From NCBI GenBank assembly GCA_021648225.1, contig JAKITE010000002.1, positions 9,516-73,515 on the forward strand: DNA of 64,000 nt, in the 5' to 3' direction. A program made the translations under genes and the position numbers. Shown here in pieces: positions 49,691-59,738 of this stretch (position 1 is the first letter of the stretch; the number at the start of each line of letters is the position of its first letter). Source of the DNA: Paracoccaceae bacterium (lineage in GTDB: Bacteria; Pseudomonadota; Alphaproteobacteria; Rhodobacterales; Rhodobacteraceae). Under the pieces are notes generated by a model. It had not been told where the DNA came from and did not search any database. It worked only from the letters and a program-made list of their open reading frames with translations.

Positions 49691-51892
49691 ATGACCCAAC
49701 AATTTTTCTATGATCTAGACAATGACGGCGTAGCCACCATTACCTGGAACCAGCCAGAAACCAGCTTGAATGTAATGACAGCCGAGGGCTTTCGGCAGCT
49801 TAACGGATTTGTTGACGATGCGCTGGCGGATGATGCCGTTAAGGGCGTGATTATTACCTCTGCTAAAAATGATTTTGCGGGCGGCATGGACCTGAAAGTC
49901 TTGGCTAAAATGCGTGAAGACGCGGGCGATGATCCCGCGCAGGGCGTGTTTGACGGGGTGATGGCCATCCATCAAATTCTGCGCAAAATTGAACGCGCCG
50001 GTATGGACCCGAAAACCAATAAAGGCGGTAAACCTTTTGCTTGGGCCAGCCCCGGCACCAGTGCCGGTATTGGCATGGAAATCGCGCTGGCTTGTCATCG
50101 TCGCATTGTTGCCGATAATCCAAAAGCCAAGCTGGGCCTGCCCGAAATTCTGGTGGGTATTTTCCCCGGATCAGGCGGCACCACGCGGCTGGTTCGCATG
50201 ATGGGGCCAATGATGGCCGCGCCGCATTTGCTGGAGGGCAAAATGCTGCCCCCTGCCAAATCAAAGGCTGCTGGCGTGATTGACGAAGTGGTTCCGGCGG
50301 ACCAATTGCAGGCCCGCGCCAAGGAATGGGTTTTGAATGCCACCGACAAAGACATCCTGAAACCATGGGATGCCAAGGGTTATAAAATGCCCGGCGGCGC
50401 GCCTTATCACCCTGCCGGTTTCATGACCTTTGTCGGCGCAGCTGCCATGGTGCATGGCCGCACCCAAGGCGTGTATCCCGCCGCCAAAGCCATGCTTTCC
50501 GCCATTTACGAGGGCGCTCTGGTGCCCTTTGATACCGCCATCCGGATCGAGGCGCGCTGGTTTACCTCGGTGATGCTTAACCCGTCATCAGCCGCAATGA
50601 TCCGTTCTATATTTGTCAATAAAGGCGCGTTGGAAAAAGGTGCGGTGCGGCCTAAATCCGTGCCCGATCAAAGCGTTAAAAAACTCGGCATCATGGGTGC
50701 GGGCATGATGGGCGCCGGCATTGCCATTGTTTCGGCCATGGCGGGGATCGAGGTTGTTTTGATCGACCAGACCCAGGAAAGCGCTGACAAAGGCCGCGAT
50801 TATGTCGAGGGGTATCTTGACAAAGGTATCAAGCGCAAAAAGACCACAGCCGAGAAAAAAGCGGCCGTGATGGCGCTGATCACCGCCACCACCGATTATA
50901 ACGCGCTCAAAGGCGCGGACCTGATTGTCGAGGCGGTGTTCGAGGACGTAGCGGTTAAAGCCGAAGTCACCAAAAAGGTTCAAGCCGTCGTTGGGCCGGA
51001 GTGCATTTTTGCCACCAATACCTCTACCCTGCCAATTTCCGAGCTGGCCAAAGCCAGCAATAATGCGGAGCAATTCATCGGCATCCATTTTTTCAGCCCC
51101 GTTGAGCGCATGGCTTTGGTAGAGATCATCAAAGGCAAAAAAACCGGAGACCGCGCCGTGGCCAAGGCGCTGGATTTTGTGCGCCAAATTCGCAAAACCC
51201 CGATTGTGGTCAATGACGCGCGGTTCTTTTATGCCAATCGCTGCATCATCCCCTATATCAACGAGGGCCTGCGTATGGTGCGTGAAGGCGTTATCCCTGC
51301 CACGATTGAAAATGCTGCCAAACAGCTTGGTTTTCCGCTGGGGCCTTTGCAATTAAACGATGAAACCTCGATTGATCTGGGCGTTAAAATTGCCAAAGCC
51401 ACCAAGCTGGCCATGGGGGACGCCTATGACAATAGCGCCGACGAAGTGCTGTTCAAACTGTTTGACGAGGGCCGTCTGGGGCGCAAATCAAACGCCGGTT
51501 TTTATGATTATGATGAAAAAGGCAAGCGCACCGGATTATGGGGTGGCTTGGCCAAAAACTGGCCGGTTGCTGCCAAACAACCGGAATTTATCGACGTGCA
51601 ACACCGGCTTGCCATGGTGCAAACCCTTGAGGCCGTGCGCGCCTATGAGCAGGGCGTGCTGGAAGACATCCGCGAGGGTGACGTCGGCGCCATTCTTGGC
51701 TGGGGCTTTATGCCATGGTCGGGCGGGCCGTTTAGCTGGCTGGATATTCTGGGCGCTGACAAAGCGGTCGAGATTTGCGACAGCCTGACGGAACGTTTTG
51801 GCGAACGCTTTACTGCACCGGATATTTTGCGTGATCTGGCCAAAGACAATCAGGGGTTCTATGAACGGGTTGCCAAAAGCGTTGCTGCCTGA
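49691..51892 (+). CDS. fadJ: FadJ/FadB-type multifunctional 3-hydroxyacyl-CoA dehydrogenase / enoyl-CoA hydratase
   Basis: 733 residues. The N-terminal crotonase domain (about 1-200) has [23 protein letters not shown] and a catalytic Glu in [19 protein letters not shown]. The 3-hydroxyacyl-CoA dehydrogenase half has the NAD motif [13 protein letters not shown] (about 334-346) and [18 protein letters not shown] with its His/Glu dyad. It hydrates enoyl-CoA and oxidises the 3-hydroxyacyl product ahead of the thiolase. A hairpin lies 7 bases beyond the stop. Confidence 0.94.
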   Translation: MTQQFFYDLDNDGVATITWNQPETSLNVMTAEGFRQLNGFVDDALADDAVKGVIITSAKNDFAGGMDLKVLAKMREDAGDDPAQGVFDGVMAIHQILRKIERAGMDPKTNKGGKPFAWASPGTSAGIGMEIALACHRRIVADNPKAKLGLPEILVGIFPGSGGTTRLVRMMGPMMAAPHLLEGKMLPPAKSKAAGVIDEVVPADQLQARAKEWVLNATDKDILKPWDAKGYKMPGGAPYHPAGFMTFVGAAAMVHGRTQGVYPAAKAMLSAIYEGALVPFDTAIRIEARWFTSVMLNPSSAAMIRSIFVNKGALEKGAVRPKSVPDQSVKKLGIMGAGMMGAGIAIVSAMAGIEVVLIDQTQESADKGRDYVEGYLDKGIKRKKTTAEKKAAVMALITATTDYNALKGADLIVEAVFEDVAVKAEVTKKVQAVVGPECIFATNTSTLPISELAKASNNAEQFIGIHFFSPVERMALVEIIKGKKTGDRAVAKALDFVRQIRKTPIVVNDARFFYANRCIIPYINEGLRMVREGVIPATIENAAKQLGFPLGPLQLNDETSIDLGVKIAKATKLAMGDAYDNSADEVLFKLFDEGRLGRKSNAGFYDYDEKGKRTGLWGGLAKNWPVAAKQPEFIDVQHRLAMVQTLEAVRAYEQGVLEDIREGDVGAILGWGFMPWSGGPFSWLDILGADKAVEICDSLTERFGERFTAPDILRDLAKDNQGFYERVAKSVAA

Positions 51893-51899
51893 AACCTGC

Positions 51900-51921
51900 G
51901 GCCCCGTCTTGCGACGGGGCC
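51900..51921 (+). terminator. Hairpin at the end of the beta-oxidation operon
   Basis: GGCCCCGTC (51900-51908), loop TTGC, GACGGGGCC (51913-51921): a perfect 9-bp GC stem directly after the fadJ stop. The sequence after it is AAAAC-rich, with no T-run, so it is a weak intrinsic terminator or an end-protecting structure. Confidence 0.6.
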
Positions 51922-51988
51922 AAAACAAAACCCTTTTAATGCACCTGAAAATCGTCAACACTTGACCAAAAATTCAGGGAACCATTAA

Positions 51989-52228
51989 ATGCAAGCCACC
52001 ATACAGGAATTTCCGCTTCGCGTTAGCGAAATCATTGATCATACGGCAGTGGTGCAGCGATATCTGAAAGAAAACCACGATGCGGTGGATCCGCAGGGAT
52101 GGTTTGACACCGGCGATATTGTTTTTATGCATGAAATCCCCCATACGGCGACTGGCAAAATATCCAGACTTCTGTTACGCAAAAAAAGCTGGCAGATCAA
52201 GGATGTGCGCTGCCCTTGTAACCGGTGA
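51989..52228 (+). pseudogene. Internally deleted remnant of an acyl-CoA ligase
   Basis: A 79-residue ORF that joins two conserved parts of AMP-forming acyl-CoA synthetases which are normally more than 100 residues apart. One is AVVQRYLKENHDAVDPQGWFDTGDI, containing the GWFDTGD motif with its ribose-binding Asp. The other is EIPHTATGKISRLLLR, containing the catalytic Lys near the C-terminus. The AMP-binding core upstream and the hinge to C-domain between them are gone. It keeps an AGGGA ribosome site and ATG, so a short product may be made, but it cannot be an enzyme. It sits at the end of the fatty-acid cluster, where a ligase gene would make sense. Confidence 0.75.
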
Positions 52229-52240
52229 AAGAATTTTGAC

Positions 52241-53212
52241 ATGACCGCGATCGACAAATATATCCGGCTAGAAGCCATCGGCCAATGGCGCCCTGCCCCT
52301 GATGAACCAACCCAAGAAGTCGTGGTTTCATTTGGCAATGCAACCCTGCAATTGACCAGCCTTGAGGATACTCCGCTAACCCATTGGGCCTTGCGGGCGG
52401 TAAAACGCATCGGGTCAACAGGCAATGCCATTATATATTCGACCGATAGCCAAGGCGATGAAACCCTGTTGATCGACGATGCTGAAATGATCCGCGCCAT
52501 CACCGCGGTCACCCGTGAAGTCGGGCAGCAAGAACCCAAAAAGAAAAGCCGCAAAAAATTTGTGTGGCTGGGTTTTCTGATTGTTATTCTGGGTTTGCTT
52601 AGCCAGTCTCCGCCGCTTATTTATGCATGGGCGACAAAGCTGACATCACCGCTGCGGTTGCAGAATTTTTCTAAAGAAATGCAAACCCAACTGTTTCCTG
52701 ATAATGATTTTGCCTGCACCGATAGCCGCGCCAGCCGCGCGCTTGCAGATTTTTTACAAGCCATGTTTGATGCCTATCCGCCACATGTTTTTGTAGTGAA
52801 TCAAAGCAGCATACAATCATATGGTCTAGCCAATACATTGATCTACCTGCCGTTAGACACAGTTTTGGCCGCAAAAAACCCTGAAACACTGGCGGCTGAA
52901 ATTGCCTTGAATTACGCCATGTCAGACCGGCGCGCCCTGCTGTATCAAACCCTTGAAACCGCAGGGCCATTGGCTGCCATCCAGCATATTTTTGGCAAAA
53001 ACGTCACGCCGGAATTGCCAATCACCAATGCCAGCCCCAATGGCGAAGACTTTGTCGCGGCGCGCGACCGGCTGCAAAACTTGCGTATTGATACCACACC
53101 GCTTCAGGAATTGGCAGCGCAGCACGGCTTTGGCCTGCCGCTTAATACCGCCACACCCGAGGCTTTTGAACCCGACAGCTTTGCCACGCTGCAACAATAT
53201 TGCCGGATTTAA
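52241..53212 (+). CDS. Membrane protein of unknown function with peptidase-like C-terminal part
   Basis: 323 residues. The N-terminal beta-rich domain (about 1-95; LEAIGQWRP, THWALRAVKRI) is followed by a Lys/Arg cluster and one membrane helix (about 106-128). A C-terminal domain (about 135-323) resembles the frame of M48-like peptidase proteins of Rhodobacterales (NTLIYLPLDTVLAAKNPETLAAEIALNYAMSD) but has no HExxH zinc motif. So it is an orphan, probably non-catalytic. It begins 12 bases after the ligase remnant. Confidence 0.7.
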   Translation: MTAIDKYIRLEAIGQWRPAPDEPTQEVVVSFGNATLQLTSLEDTPLTHWALRAVKRIGSTGNAIIYSTDSQGDETLLIDDAEMIRAITAVTREVGQQEPKKKSRKKFVWLGFLIVILGLLSQSPPLIYAWATKLTSPLRLQNFSKEMQTQLFPDNDFACTDSRASRALADFLQAMFDAYPPHVFVVNQSSIQSYGLANTLIYLPLDTVLAAKNPETLAAEIALNYAMSDRRALLYQTLETAGPLAAIQHIFGKNVTPELPITNASPNGEDFVAARDRLQNLRIDTTPLQELAAQHGFGLPLNTATPEAFEPDSFATLQQYCRI

Positions 53213-53285
53213 CAACAGGTTGACATATTCGTATTTTTAGATATCTTGATCAAAACCTGTAAACCTTATGTATTGGACCTGAAAA

Positions 53286-53489
53286 ATGACCGCACAACGT
53301 TTAACCATGACCATCGCCGGCGCATTTGTGCTGGTCAGCCTGTTTATGGGCCATATCAACGGCCAGTTTGACCTGACCAAATTCGGCTGGTCTTGGATGT
53401 TGTTATTTGTTGGCGCCAACCTGTTTCAATCGGGCCTAACCAAATTTTGCCTGATGACCAATATTTTGCGTAAATTCGGCGCTAAATAA
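53286..53489 (+). CDS. DUF2892-family (YgaP-like) inner-membrane protein
   Basis: 67 residues with two hydrophobic helices (about 6-25 and 34-52) and the family ending QSGLTKFCLMTNILRKFG, with a single Cys. These are stand-alone versions of the YgaP membrane anchor, often near sulfur or persulfide genes; none is adjacent here. Convergent with betA, 2 bases between stops. Confidence 0.8.
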   Translation: MTAQRLTMTIAGAFVLVSLFMGHINGQFDLTKFGWSWMLLFVGANLFQSGLTKFCLMTNILRKFGAK

Positions 53490-53491
53490 CC

Positions 53492-55090
53492 CTAAACATC
53501 CTCTAGAATATGGTCAGCAGCCTTTTCGCCAACCATAATCGACGGTGCATTCAGATTGCCATTGGTTATGCGCGGAAAGATCGAGCTATCCGCAAGGCGC
53601 AGCCGCTCAACCCCGATCACTTTGCAGGCCGGATCAACCACCGCCATCGGGTCATCGCGCTGGCCCATGCGGGCTGTACCACACGGGTGAAACGCGCTTT
53701 CCGCATGTTGGCGGATAAACCCGTCCAGCTCTGAATCGCTTTGCAGATATTTCCCGGGCTGGATTTCCGTGCCTGCAAATTCCGCAAAGGCTTTTTGGCC
53801 AAAAATCTGACGCGTTAGCCGGATGCAATGGCGAAACTCGGCCCAGTCATCATCGTGGCTCATGTAATTGAACCGAATGTTTGGCGCGACATTCGGGTCG
53901 CTACTGGCCAGCGTCACCGCACCACGGGATTTGGAGCGCATCGGCCCGACATGGGCCTGAAACCCGTGGCCCTCAGCGGCGATTTTACCGTCATAACGCA
54001 CCGCAATCGGGATGAAATGAAACTGGATATCGGGGTAATCCGCTGCACCAGATCGTAAAAATGCAGCACTTTCAAACTGGTTAGAGGTGCCAAGACCGGT
54101 TTTTTGAAACAGCCATTCAGCACCGATACGCGCCTTTGAAATCAGGTTCCAATAGCGATACAGCGTGATCGGTTTCAGGCTGGCCTGCTGGATATACAGC
54201 TCCAGATGGTCTTGCAGATTTTGCCCCACACCACCCCGATCAGCCAGCACCGGAATGCCGTGTTTGGCCAGATGTGCCGCTGGGCCAATGCCCGACAACA
54301 TCAGGATTTTGGGCGAGTTTATCGAGGATGCGGAGATAACCACTTCGCGCCTAGCATGAATAATTTCAATGCGGCCTTTGCGTTCAACTTCCACCCCGAT
54401 TGCGCTACCGTTTTCAATCAAAACCTTGCGAACAAAACAGCGTAACAGCTTGCAATTACGGCGTTTTAGCGCAGGCCGGATATAGGCATTGGCGGTGGAC
54501 CAACGCCGGCCTTTCCAAACCGTCTGCTCCATCGGACCAAAGCCCTCTTGGTGTTCACCGTTATAATCCTGCGTAAGCGGAAAGCCCATTTCGGCCCCAG
54601 CTTTCACAAAAGCAGAATGCAACGGGTTGTCGCGCGGGCCTCGGGTGACATGCACAGGGCCGTCATTACCGCGCCAATCCGATTGGCCGCCATGCCATGT
54701 TTCCATACGCTTGAAATAGGGCAAAACCGACGCATAATCCCAGCCGGTCGCGCCCATTCTGGCCCAATGGTCATAATCGCCAGCATTGCCGCGCACATAA
54801 ACCATGCCGTTAATACTGCTGGACCCGCCAACAACCTTGCCACGCGGGGTAACCAACCGCCTGCCCCCCAAGTGCGGTTCGGGTTGGGTTTTGAATCCCC
54901 AGTCATAGCGTTTCATGTTCATCGGATAAGAAAGCGCCGCTGGCATCTGGATAAACGGCCCCAGATCAGAGCCGCCATATTCCAGCACCAAAACCGAATA
55001 TTTACCGCTTTCGCCAAGCCGATAGGCCAGCGCCGCACCAGCAGAACCGGACCCGATGATAACAAAATCGGCGCTTTTCGTATTGGTCAT
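53492..55090 (-). CDS. betA: GMC-family oxidoreductase, choline dehydrogenase
   Basis: 532 residues from ATG 55090, which overlaps the betI stop (ATGA). The FAD motif [18 protein letters not shown] (about 8-25), [14 protein letters not shown] and the C-terminal His region [13 protein letters not shown] (about 462-474) are all intact. It oxidises choline to betaine aldehyde; other alcohols are possible in this large family. The betI partner supports choline. No betB or choline transporter is in the window. Confidence 0.9.
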   Translation of the reverse strand: MTNTKSADFVIIGSGSAGAALAYRLGESGKYSVLVLEYGGSDLGPFIQMPAALSYPMNMKRYDWGFKTQPEPHLGGRRLVTPRGKVVGGSSSINGMVYVRGNAGDYDHWARMGATGWDYASVLPYFKRMETWHGGQSDWRGNDGPVHVTRGPRDNPLHSAFVKAGAEMGFPLTQDYNGEHQEGFGPMEQTVWKGRRWSTANAYIRPALKRRNCKLLRCFVRKVLIENGSAIGVEVERKGRIEIIHARREVVISASSINSPKILMLSGIGPAAHLAKHGIPVLADRGGVGQNLQDHLELYIQQASLKPITLYRYWNLISKARIGAEWLFQKTGLGTSNQFESAAFLRSGAADYPDIQFHFIPIAVRYDGKIAAEGHGFQAHVGPMRSKSRGAVTLASSDPNVAPNIRFNYMSHDDDWAEFRHCIRLTRQIFGQKAFAEFAGTEIQPGKYLQSDSELDGFIRQHAESAFHPCGTARMGQRDDPMAVVDPACKVIGVERLRLADSSIFPRITNGNLNAPSIMVGEKAADHILEDV

Positions 55091-55665
55091 GCCACGATGC
55101 TCAACCGCCAATACCGGTTGATAATCCCGATCATTTCATCCCGTTGCAAAGCATGGCCCTGCAAGGCGTGACGAATATAAAACCCGTCGATCATGGCCCC
55201 GACCGCTTTGGCCGTTTCATCTGCCCTGCCCGGTCCGGTCAGCTTTTTCAGATCATACACCAGATTGGAATGTAGCCGCTTTGTATACACTCGCAACAAC
55301 CGCGCCGCCCGAACTGAGCTTTGGGCCTGCACATAAAAACTAAGCCATGCGGAAACCGTCGCTTTTGAAAATTGCGAATCTGCAAAACTGGCATTGATAA
55401 TGGCTGCCAAACGCTGTTCGGGGCTGTGCGCCTGTTTTAATTCAGCCGCAACCGAAAGCCCGAGCTGCATCAAAAGATGCCGCATTGCCGCCAATAGCAA
55501 ATCGTCTTTGCCGCCAAAATAATGATGCGCCAAAGCCGAGCTAACCCCCGCCCGTTTGGCGATTTTACCCATGGTGACATCCAGCGACCCCAAGGCCCCG
55601 ATTTCAGCAATGGTTGCCCCGATCAGGGCTTTGCGGCGAATAGGCTCCATTCCGGTTTTAGGCAT
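55087..55665 (-). CDS. betI: TetR family repressor BetI
   Basis: 192 residues from ATG 55665, which follows GGGGATAAA and begins [14 protein letters not shown] as in BetI; 12 more codons upstream are open but unlikely. HTH at about 18-60 ([27 protein letters not shown]). BetI represses bet genes until choline appears. A TGAC-CA-GTCA dyad lies 26 bases upstream of its start. Coupled to betA by a 4-base overlap. Confidence 0.93.
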   Translation of the reverse strand: MPKTGMEPIRRKALIGATIAEIGALGSLDVTMGKIAKRAGVSSALAHHYFGGKDDLLLAAMRHLLMQLGLSVAAELKQAHSPEQRLAAIINASFADSQFSKATVSAWLSFYVQAQSSVRAARLLRVYTKRLHSNLVYDLKKLTGPGRADETAKAVGAMIDGFYIRHALQGHALQRDEMIGIINRYWRLSIVA

Positions 55666-55690
55666 TTTATCCCCACAGGTTTTTATTAAC

Positions 55691-55700
55691 TGACCAGTCA
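55691..55700. promoter_or_regulatory. Candidate BetI operator
   Basis: TGACCAGTCA, an inverted TGAC/GTCA pair inside TTAACTGACCAGTCAATCAA, 26 bases upstream of the betI start. TetR-family sites of BetI in other bacteria contain similar TTGAxTGGTCAAT-like dyads. Autoregulation is the expected role. Confidence 0.5.
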
Positions 55701-55718
55701 ATCAAAAACGATTTAGGC

Positions 55719-55743
55719 TAAAAAAATACCCGCGTCAAGCGGG
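55719..55743 (-). terminator. Rho-independent terminator downstream of the first tRNA-Asp
   Basis: On the minus strand CCCGC TTGAC GCGGG is followed by TATTTTTTT. It lies 88 bases after the tRNA 3' end and ends any transcript coming from the tRNA before betI begins. Confidence 0.85.
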
Positions 55744-55753
55744 AGCCACCCAA

Positions 55754-55784
55754 AGGCGCGACCGCGCCTCGGCCGGTCAGGCCG
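55754..55784 (-). ncRNA. Tandem hairpins between tRNA-Asp and its terminator (candidate structured RNA)
   Basis: Two further perfect stem-loops stand next to the terminator stem: AGGCGCG-AC-CGCGCCT (55754-55769) and CGGCC-GGTCA-GGCCG (55770-55784). With the terminator there are three hairpins in 56 bases within an otherwise unexplained 88-base spacer. This could be the body of a tRNA-linked small RNA or a processed trailer. Only the structure is seen; no known family is claimed. Confidence 0.45.
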
Positions 55785-55830
55785 CCCCATCGGAGCGCCT
55801 TGCGCGTGAGATCAATAATAATTATAAAAC

Positions 55831-55907
<77 letters not shown>

Positions 55908-55994
55908 GCAGTTAGCGGTTGGATATGCCAAGCCCGCAGCCGCGTCAATGTCAAAAACACCGCAATTACCGGCATAACCAAAGTTTCTGGTTTC

Positions 55995-56708
55995 TCACCA
56001 GCCAGCCAGAAATTCATTCCAGTCACGGCGTGCAAAACTTACACCGGAACCATATTTTTTGTTAAGATAAACCCCGAAACCCCGATGATTGTCATTATCA
56101 GAAAACTGCGAAACTTTCACCCCCAGGGCAAGCCGGTTTTCAAACCGGTATTCAGCACCAACAACGGTTAGCACACCGGCAGTATCGCCAGAAAAACTGA
56201 CCAAAGCCGCATTCAGGGACAAGCCGTTTTCCATGGTGTATTCTACCGCCCCGCCCAGACCATCAAATGCATACCCAACGTCTTGAACCCCCTCTTCACG
56301 CACCCAGAACAGCTCTGCCGAAACAGGCACTGCATCAAAATCATAGCGGGCCTCTAGCCCGTAATTATTATAAATCGAGTTTTCGCCTGCATCGATCCAG
56401 TCTTCTGTAACCAAAAACGCCCCCACCCTGAGGTTATCCGAAATCCGGTAAATTCCATGCAGCCCGAATGTCGGTGCAAAACCGTCCGCATCATATTCAG
56501 ATATCGAACCATCAATCTGCACCGAAAAATCACCAAACCCCAATTCCACAGAACCGGAAAAAGACCGGGCGACCCAATCTTGCAAATCATCGCTATTGGT
56601 AACATATTTATACTGAATATCCGCGCCTAGAAATTCCTGCGCCGATACTTTGGTTGCAATCTGGGTTGCAGCAAATGCCAAAACCATTGCTATTATTCGA
56701 GTTTTCAT
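55995..56708 (-). CDS. Outer-membrane beta-barrel protein (porin-like)
   Basis: 237 residues. Signal peptide about 1-23 (ending VSA). The mature chain alternates polar and aromatic residues in about ten amphipathic strands separated by short turns (VELGFGDFSVQIDGSISEY, VGAEYRFENRLALGVKVSQF), as in small porins and OMP-beta-barrel families, and has no cysteine. The last residues (NEFLAGW) end in an aromatic residue, the usual Bam signal. It lies between the two tRNA-Asp copies on the same strand. Ligand unknown. Confidence 0.78.
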   Translation of the reverse strand: MKTRIIAMVLAFAATQIATKVSAQEFLGADIQYKYVTNSDDLQDWVARSFSGSVELGFGDFSVQIDGSISEYDADGFAPTFGLHGIYRISDNLRVGAFLVTEDWIDAGENSIYNNYGLEARYDFDAVPVSAELFWVREEGVQDVGYAFDGLGGAVEYTMENGLSLNAALVSFSGDTAGVLTVVGAEYRFENRLALGVKVSQFSDNDNHRGFGVYLNKKYGSGVSFARRDWNEFLAGW

Positions 56709-56809
56709 TTCACACCAACCAATTTGACTTATGACAATATGCCACCAGCCCCGCTTAGCACAAATTTGCGCAAGCGTCGAAAACTAATTCCGGTTTTTTG
56801 AAAATGTAG

Positions 56810-56886
<77 letters not shown>

Positions 56887-56971
56887 CAGCTACTCGGGCG
56901 TTTTAGGGCGCGGCGACGGGGCCGTCAAGCGGTTCTCGCCCTATGTTTTCAAAAGTTTTCAAAAAAACTTC

Positions 56972-57002
56972 TTGAAGCTCTAGTCCCTTGAGATTCCATA
57001 AT
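56972..57002 (+). promoter_or_regulatory. MerR-type metal-responsive promoter of the P-type ATPase
   Basis: The -35 TTGAAG (56972-56977) and -10 CATAAT (56997-57002) are 19 bases apart, the overlong spacer typical of promoters untwisted by MerR activators. The spacer holds a dyad: GAAGCTCTAG (56974-56983) against the complement of CTTGAGATTC (56987-56996), 8 of 10 positions paired around a 3-base centre. This fits a CadR/ZntR/CueR-type regulator encoded elsewhere. Confidence 0.75.
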
Positions 57003-57036
57003 CCCCCGAATCAAAAATAACCTGCGGGAGCGCAAA

Positions 57037-59121
57037 ATGGCCGAACAATTAACCCTGAATATCGAAGGCATGGATTGCCCGAGCTGCACCAGTAAAATCG
57101 AAGGTGCGATCTGTGCCTTGCCGGGGGTTGGCAATGTGTCGCTTAACTATACCAACCAGAAACTGAAACTGGAAATTGGCGCAGGCGGCAGCGCCGCCAG
57201 CGTTCAAAAGGTGATCGAAAAGCTGGGCTATAAAGTCAGGGTAAATGCCGCACCCGAAGCCCCCAAAAGATGGTATCAAACAGGCAAAGGCCGGTTGGTG
57301 ATTTTGGCAGGGTCTATTCTGGCACTGGCGACGGTGCTGTCATTTTTGCTGCCTGAATATGCGGGTTATGTATTTGCCACTGGCGCATTGATTGCCCTTG
57401 CCCCCTTGGCGCGCAAAGCTTATGCCGCCGCGCGCATGGGCCAGCCTTTTACCATTGAAACGCTGGTAACCATTGCGGTGATCGGCGCAATCGTCATCGA
57501 CGAAGCCGCCGAGGCCTCGGTGGTGGTGTTTTTATTCCTGATCGGTGAATTGCTGGAAATGATGGCCGCCGCAAAAGCCCGCCGATCGGTGCAGGCATTG
57601 GCCGATCTGGTGCCGAAATCGGCTTATCTGGTGGTCGGCGATGCCGTGTCCGAGGTCGAGGCCGATACCCTGAAAATCGGGGATATTATCGAGGTCCGCC
57701 CCGGGGGCCGTGTGCCAGCCGACGGCACCCTGACCATGGGCGAAACCGCCATTGACGAGGCCGCCGTAACCGGCGAATCCATGCCGCGCCACAAAACCGT
57801 TGGTGACGGGGTTTTTGCCGGCTCCATCAACACTGATGGTTTGATCCGCATGGAGGTCACCCAGGCTGCTGAAAACAACATGATCGCGCGGATATTGCAA
57901 ATGGTCGAAGATGCCGAAGCCTCCAAAGCGCCTACCGCAAGGTTCATCGACCGGTTTAGCAAATATTACACCCCCGGCGTCATTGTTGTCGCTGCCATGA
58001 TCGCGTTTTTACCGCCACTTTTGGTCGGGGCCGATCTGGGATTATGGGTCTATAAAGGTTTGGCAATTTTGCTGATCGGCTGCCCCTGTGCGCTGGTGCT
58101 TTCGACCCCCGCGGCAATCACATCGGGTATTTCCACCGGTGCGCGCCAAGGGTTGCTAATGAAAGGCGGCGCAGTGCTGGAGGCCATCGGCAAGGTCAAA
58201 ACCGTGGCTTTTGACAAAACCGGCACCCTGTCGGCAGGCACGCCCAAGGTTACCGATCTGGTGGTATTCAGCGGCGAGGAAAGCAAGATGCTGGCGCTGG
58301 CGGCGGCCGTCGAGGCCGGGTCTTCGCACCCGTTGGCCAAAGCGATTACCGAACGCGCGGAGGGGCTGGAAATTCCGCTCGCAACCGATTCCGAAGCCCT
58401 GCGCGGGCGCGGGGTGCGGGCCATGGTTGGCAAGGTTGACGTTATCGTGGCCTCGCCGCGTTATGCTGCGGAAATCACCCCGTTGAAACCTGCCGAGATT
58501 GACCAGATCACAGCATTGGAAACCGACGGTAAAACCGTGGCAGCGGTGCTGGCGAATGGCAAGATGCTGGGCATCATCGCCATGCGGGATGAATTGCGGC
58601 CAGACGCGGTGAAATCCATGCAGACCCTGAAAGAAATGGGGGTTACCGCGATTATGCTAACCGGCGACAATGCCCGCACAGGGGCCGCTTTGGGCGCGCA
58701 ACTGGGCATGGAGGTCCGCGCGGAACTGATGCCCGAAGACAAGCTGAAGATCATCGAGGAACTGCGCGAAAAAGGCGGCGTAGCCATGGTTGGCGATGGC
58801 ATTAATGACGCCCCAGCCCTTGCCCGCGCCGATGTGGGCATTGCTATGGGTGGCGGCACCGATGTGGCGCTGGAAACCGCCGATGCGGCGCTGTTGCACG
58901 AACAGGTTGGCGATGTGCCTGCCCTGATTGACCTGTCGCGAACCACCATGGACAATATTTACCAGAACATCACCATAGCGCTGGGTCTAAAGGCGGTATT
59001 TCTGCTGACCACCCTGTTTGGCATCACAACCCTGTGGATGGCCATTCTGGCCGATACCGGTGCTACGGTTCTGGTAACGCTTAATGCCTTGCGGCTGCTG
59101 GGGTATAAACCCAAACGATAA
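57037..59121 (+). CDS. zntA: Zn/Cd/Pb-exporting P1B-type ATPase (ZntA type)
   Basis: 694 residues. One HMA domain at the N-terminus (GMDCPSC, Cys 14 and 17) is followed by eight membrane helices with CPC at 349-351. The actuator loop TGES is at 245-248, the phosphorylation site DKTGT at 393-397, and the hinge GDGINDAPAL is at about 585-594. The last helices carry Lys (GLKAVF) and Asp (LADTGATVLVT), the pair that marks zinc/cadmium/lead specificity rather than copper. GGGAG ribosome site. Its promoter is of MerR type. Confidence 0.94.
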   Translation: MAEQLTLNIEGMDCPSCTSKIEGAICALPGVGNVSLNYTNQKLKLEIGAGGSAASVQKVIEKLGYKVRVNAAPEAPKRWYQTGKGRLVILAGSILALATVLSFLLPEYAGYVFATGALIALAPLARKAYAAARMGQPFTIETLVTIAVIGAIVIDEAAEASVVVFLFLIGELLEMMAAAKARRSVQALADLVPKSAYLVVGDAVSEVEADTLKIGDIIEVRPGGRVPADGTLTMGETAIDEAAVTGESMPRHKTVGDGVFAGSINTDGLIRMEVTQAAENNMIARILQMVEDAEASKAPTARFIDRFSKYYTPGVIVVAAMIAFLPPLLVGADLGLWVYKGLAILLIGCPCALVLSTPAAITSGISTGARQGLLMKGGAVLEAIGKVKTVAFDKTGTLSAGTPKVTDLVVFSGEESKMLALAAAVEAGSSHPLAKAITERAEGLEIPLATDSEALRGRGVRAMVGKVDVIVASPRYAAEITPLKPAEIDQITALETDGKTVAAVLANGKMLGIIAMRDELRPDAVKSMQTLKEMGVTAIMLTGDNARTGAALGAQLGMEVRAELMPEDKLKIIEELREKGGVAMVGDGINDAPALARADVGIAMGGGTDVALETADAALLHEQVGDVPALIDLSRTTMDNIYQNITIALGLKAVFLLTTLFGITTLWMAILADTGATVLVTLNALRLLGYKPKR

Positions 59122-59130
59122 ACAAACCGG

Positions 59131-59152
59131 GCAAGGGGCGCAGGCTCCTTGC
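59131..59152 (+). terminator. Hairpin after the metal ATPase gene
   Basis: GCAAGGGGC (59131-59139), loop GCAG, GCTCCTTGC (59144-59152), one G-U pair, 10 bases after the stop. A short GTTTTG follows a few bases on, so termination would be modest. Confidence 0.5.
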
Positions 59153-59207
59153 AAAGCGTTTTGTCATTGCCTATCTAAATGCCTCAACCTAACCAATCGA
59201 GGTCCTT

Positions 59208-59555
59208 ATGAAAATCAAAGCATCGCTTTTGCTTGTTCTGCTTGCCGCCGCTTCTGGCGTTCACGCTCAAACCCTTGGCACCTATTTGCGTGACGGAACC
59301 GAGCCTGTGCGTGTTTTTATAGAAAATAACCAGCTTTTTTGCACACGCATTTCCGATGGTTTTGAAATATGTAATGGCATGGAATCACAAGGAAACAATA
59401 CCTGGCAAGGAGACAAGCTGAAAAACCCCGATGGTCCGCGCTGGATCAGCGCCAAAGGTACCATTATCATTTCGGATTCAGAAATGGCGCTTGAAGGCTG
59501 TATGGTGGGCGGAACCATATGCAAATCCATGACATGGCCAGCGCAAACCGAATAA
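59208..59555 (+). CDS. Small secreted protein, DUF2147-like
   Basis: 115 residues. Signal peptide about 1-20 (ending VHA), then a short beta-rich chain with four cysteines (about 43, 52, 97, 104). The LGTYLRDG start and NPDGPRW segment weakly recall DUF2147, but the domain is shorter than usual. Followed by a convergent tRNA-Val. Function unknown. Confidence 0.65.
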   Translation: MKIKASLLLVLLAAASGVHAQTLGTYLRDGTEPVRVFIENNQLFCTRISDGFEICNGMESQGNNTWQGDKLKNPDGPRWISAKGTIIISDSEMALEGCMVGGTICKSMTWPAQTE

Positions 59556-59562
59556 GGGTAAA

Positions 59563-59638
<76 letters not shown>

Positions 59639-59738
59639 GCCATGGCCGTGTAACTAATTGGCAAACGCCGCCACTGCAAGCCCTGTTTTCGGGAATTTTG
59701 CATATTTATGCGGTTTATTAAAAAACCGGCCATGCAAT

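Noticed and set aside
50588..51352. 254-codon minus-strand ORF opposite fadJ
   Set aside because: Shadow of the multifunctional enzyme; composition of an antisense frame.
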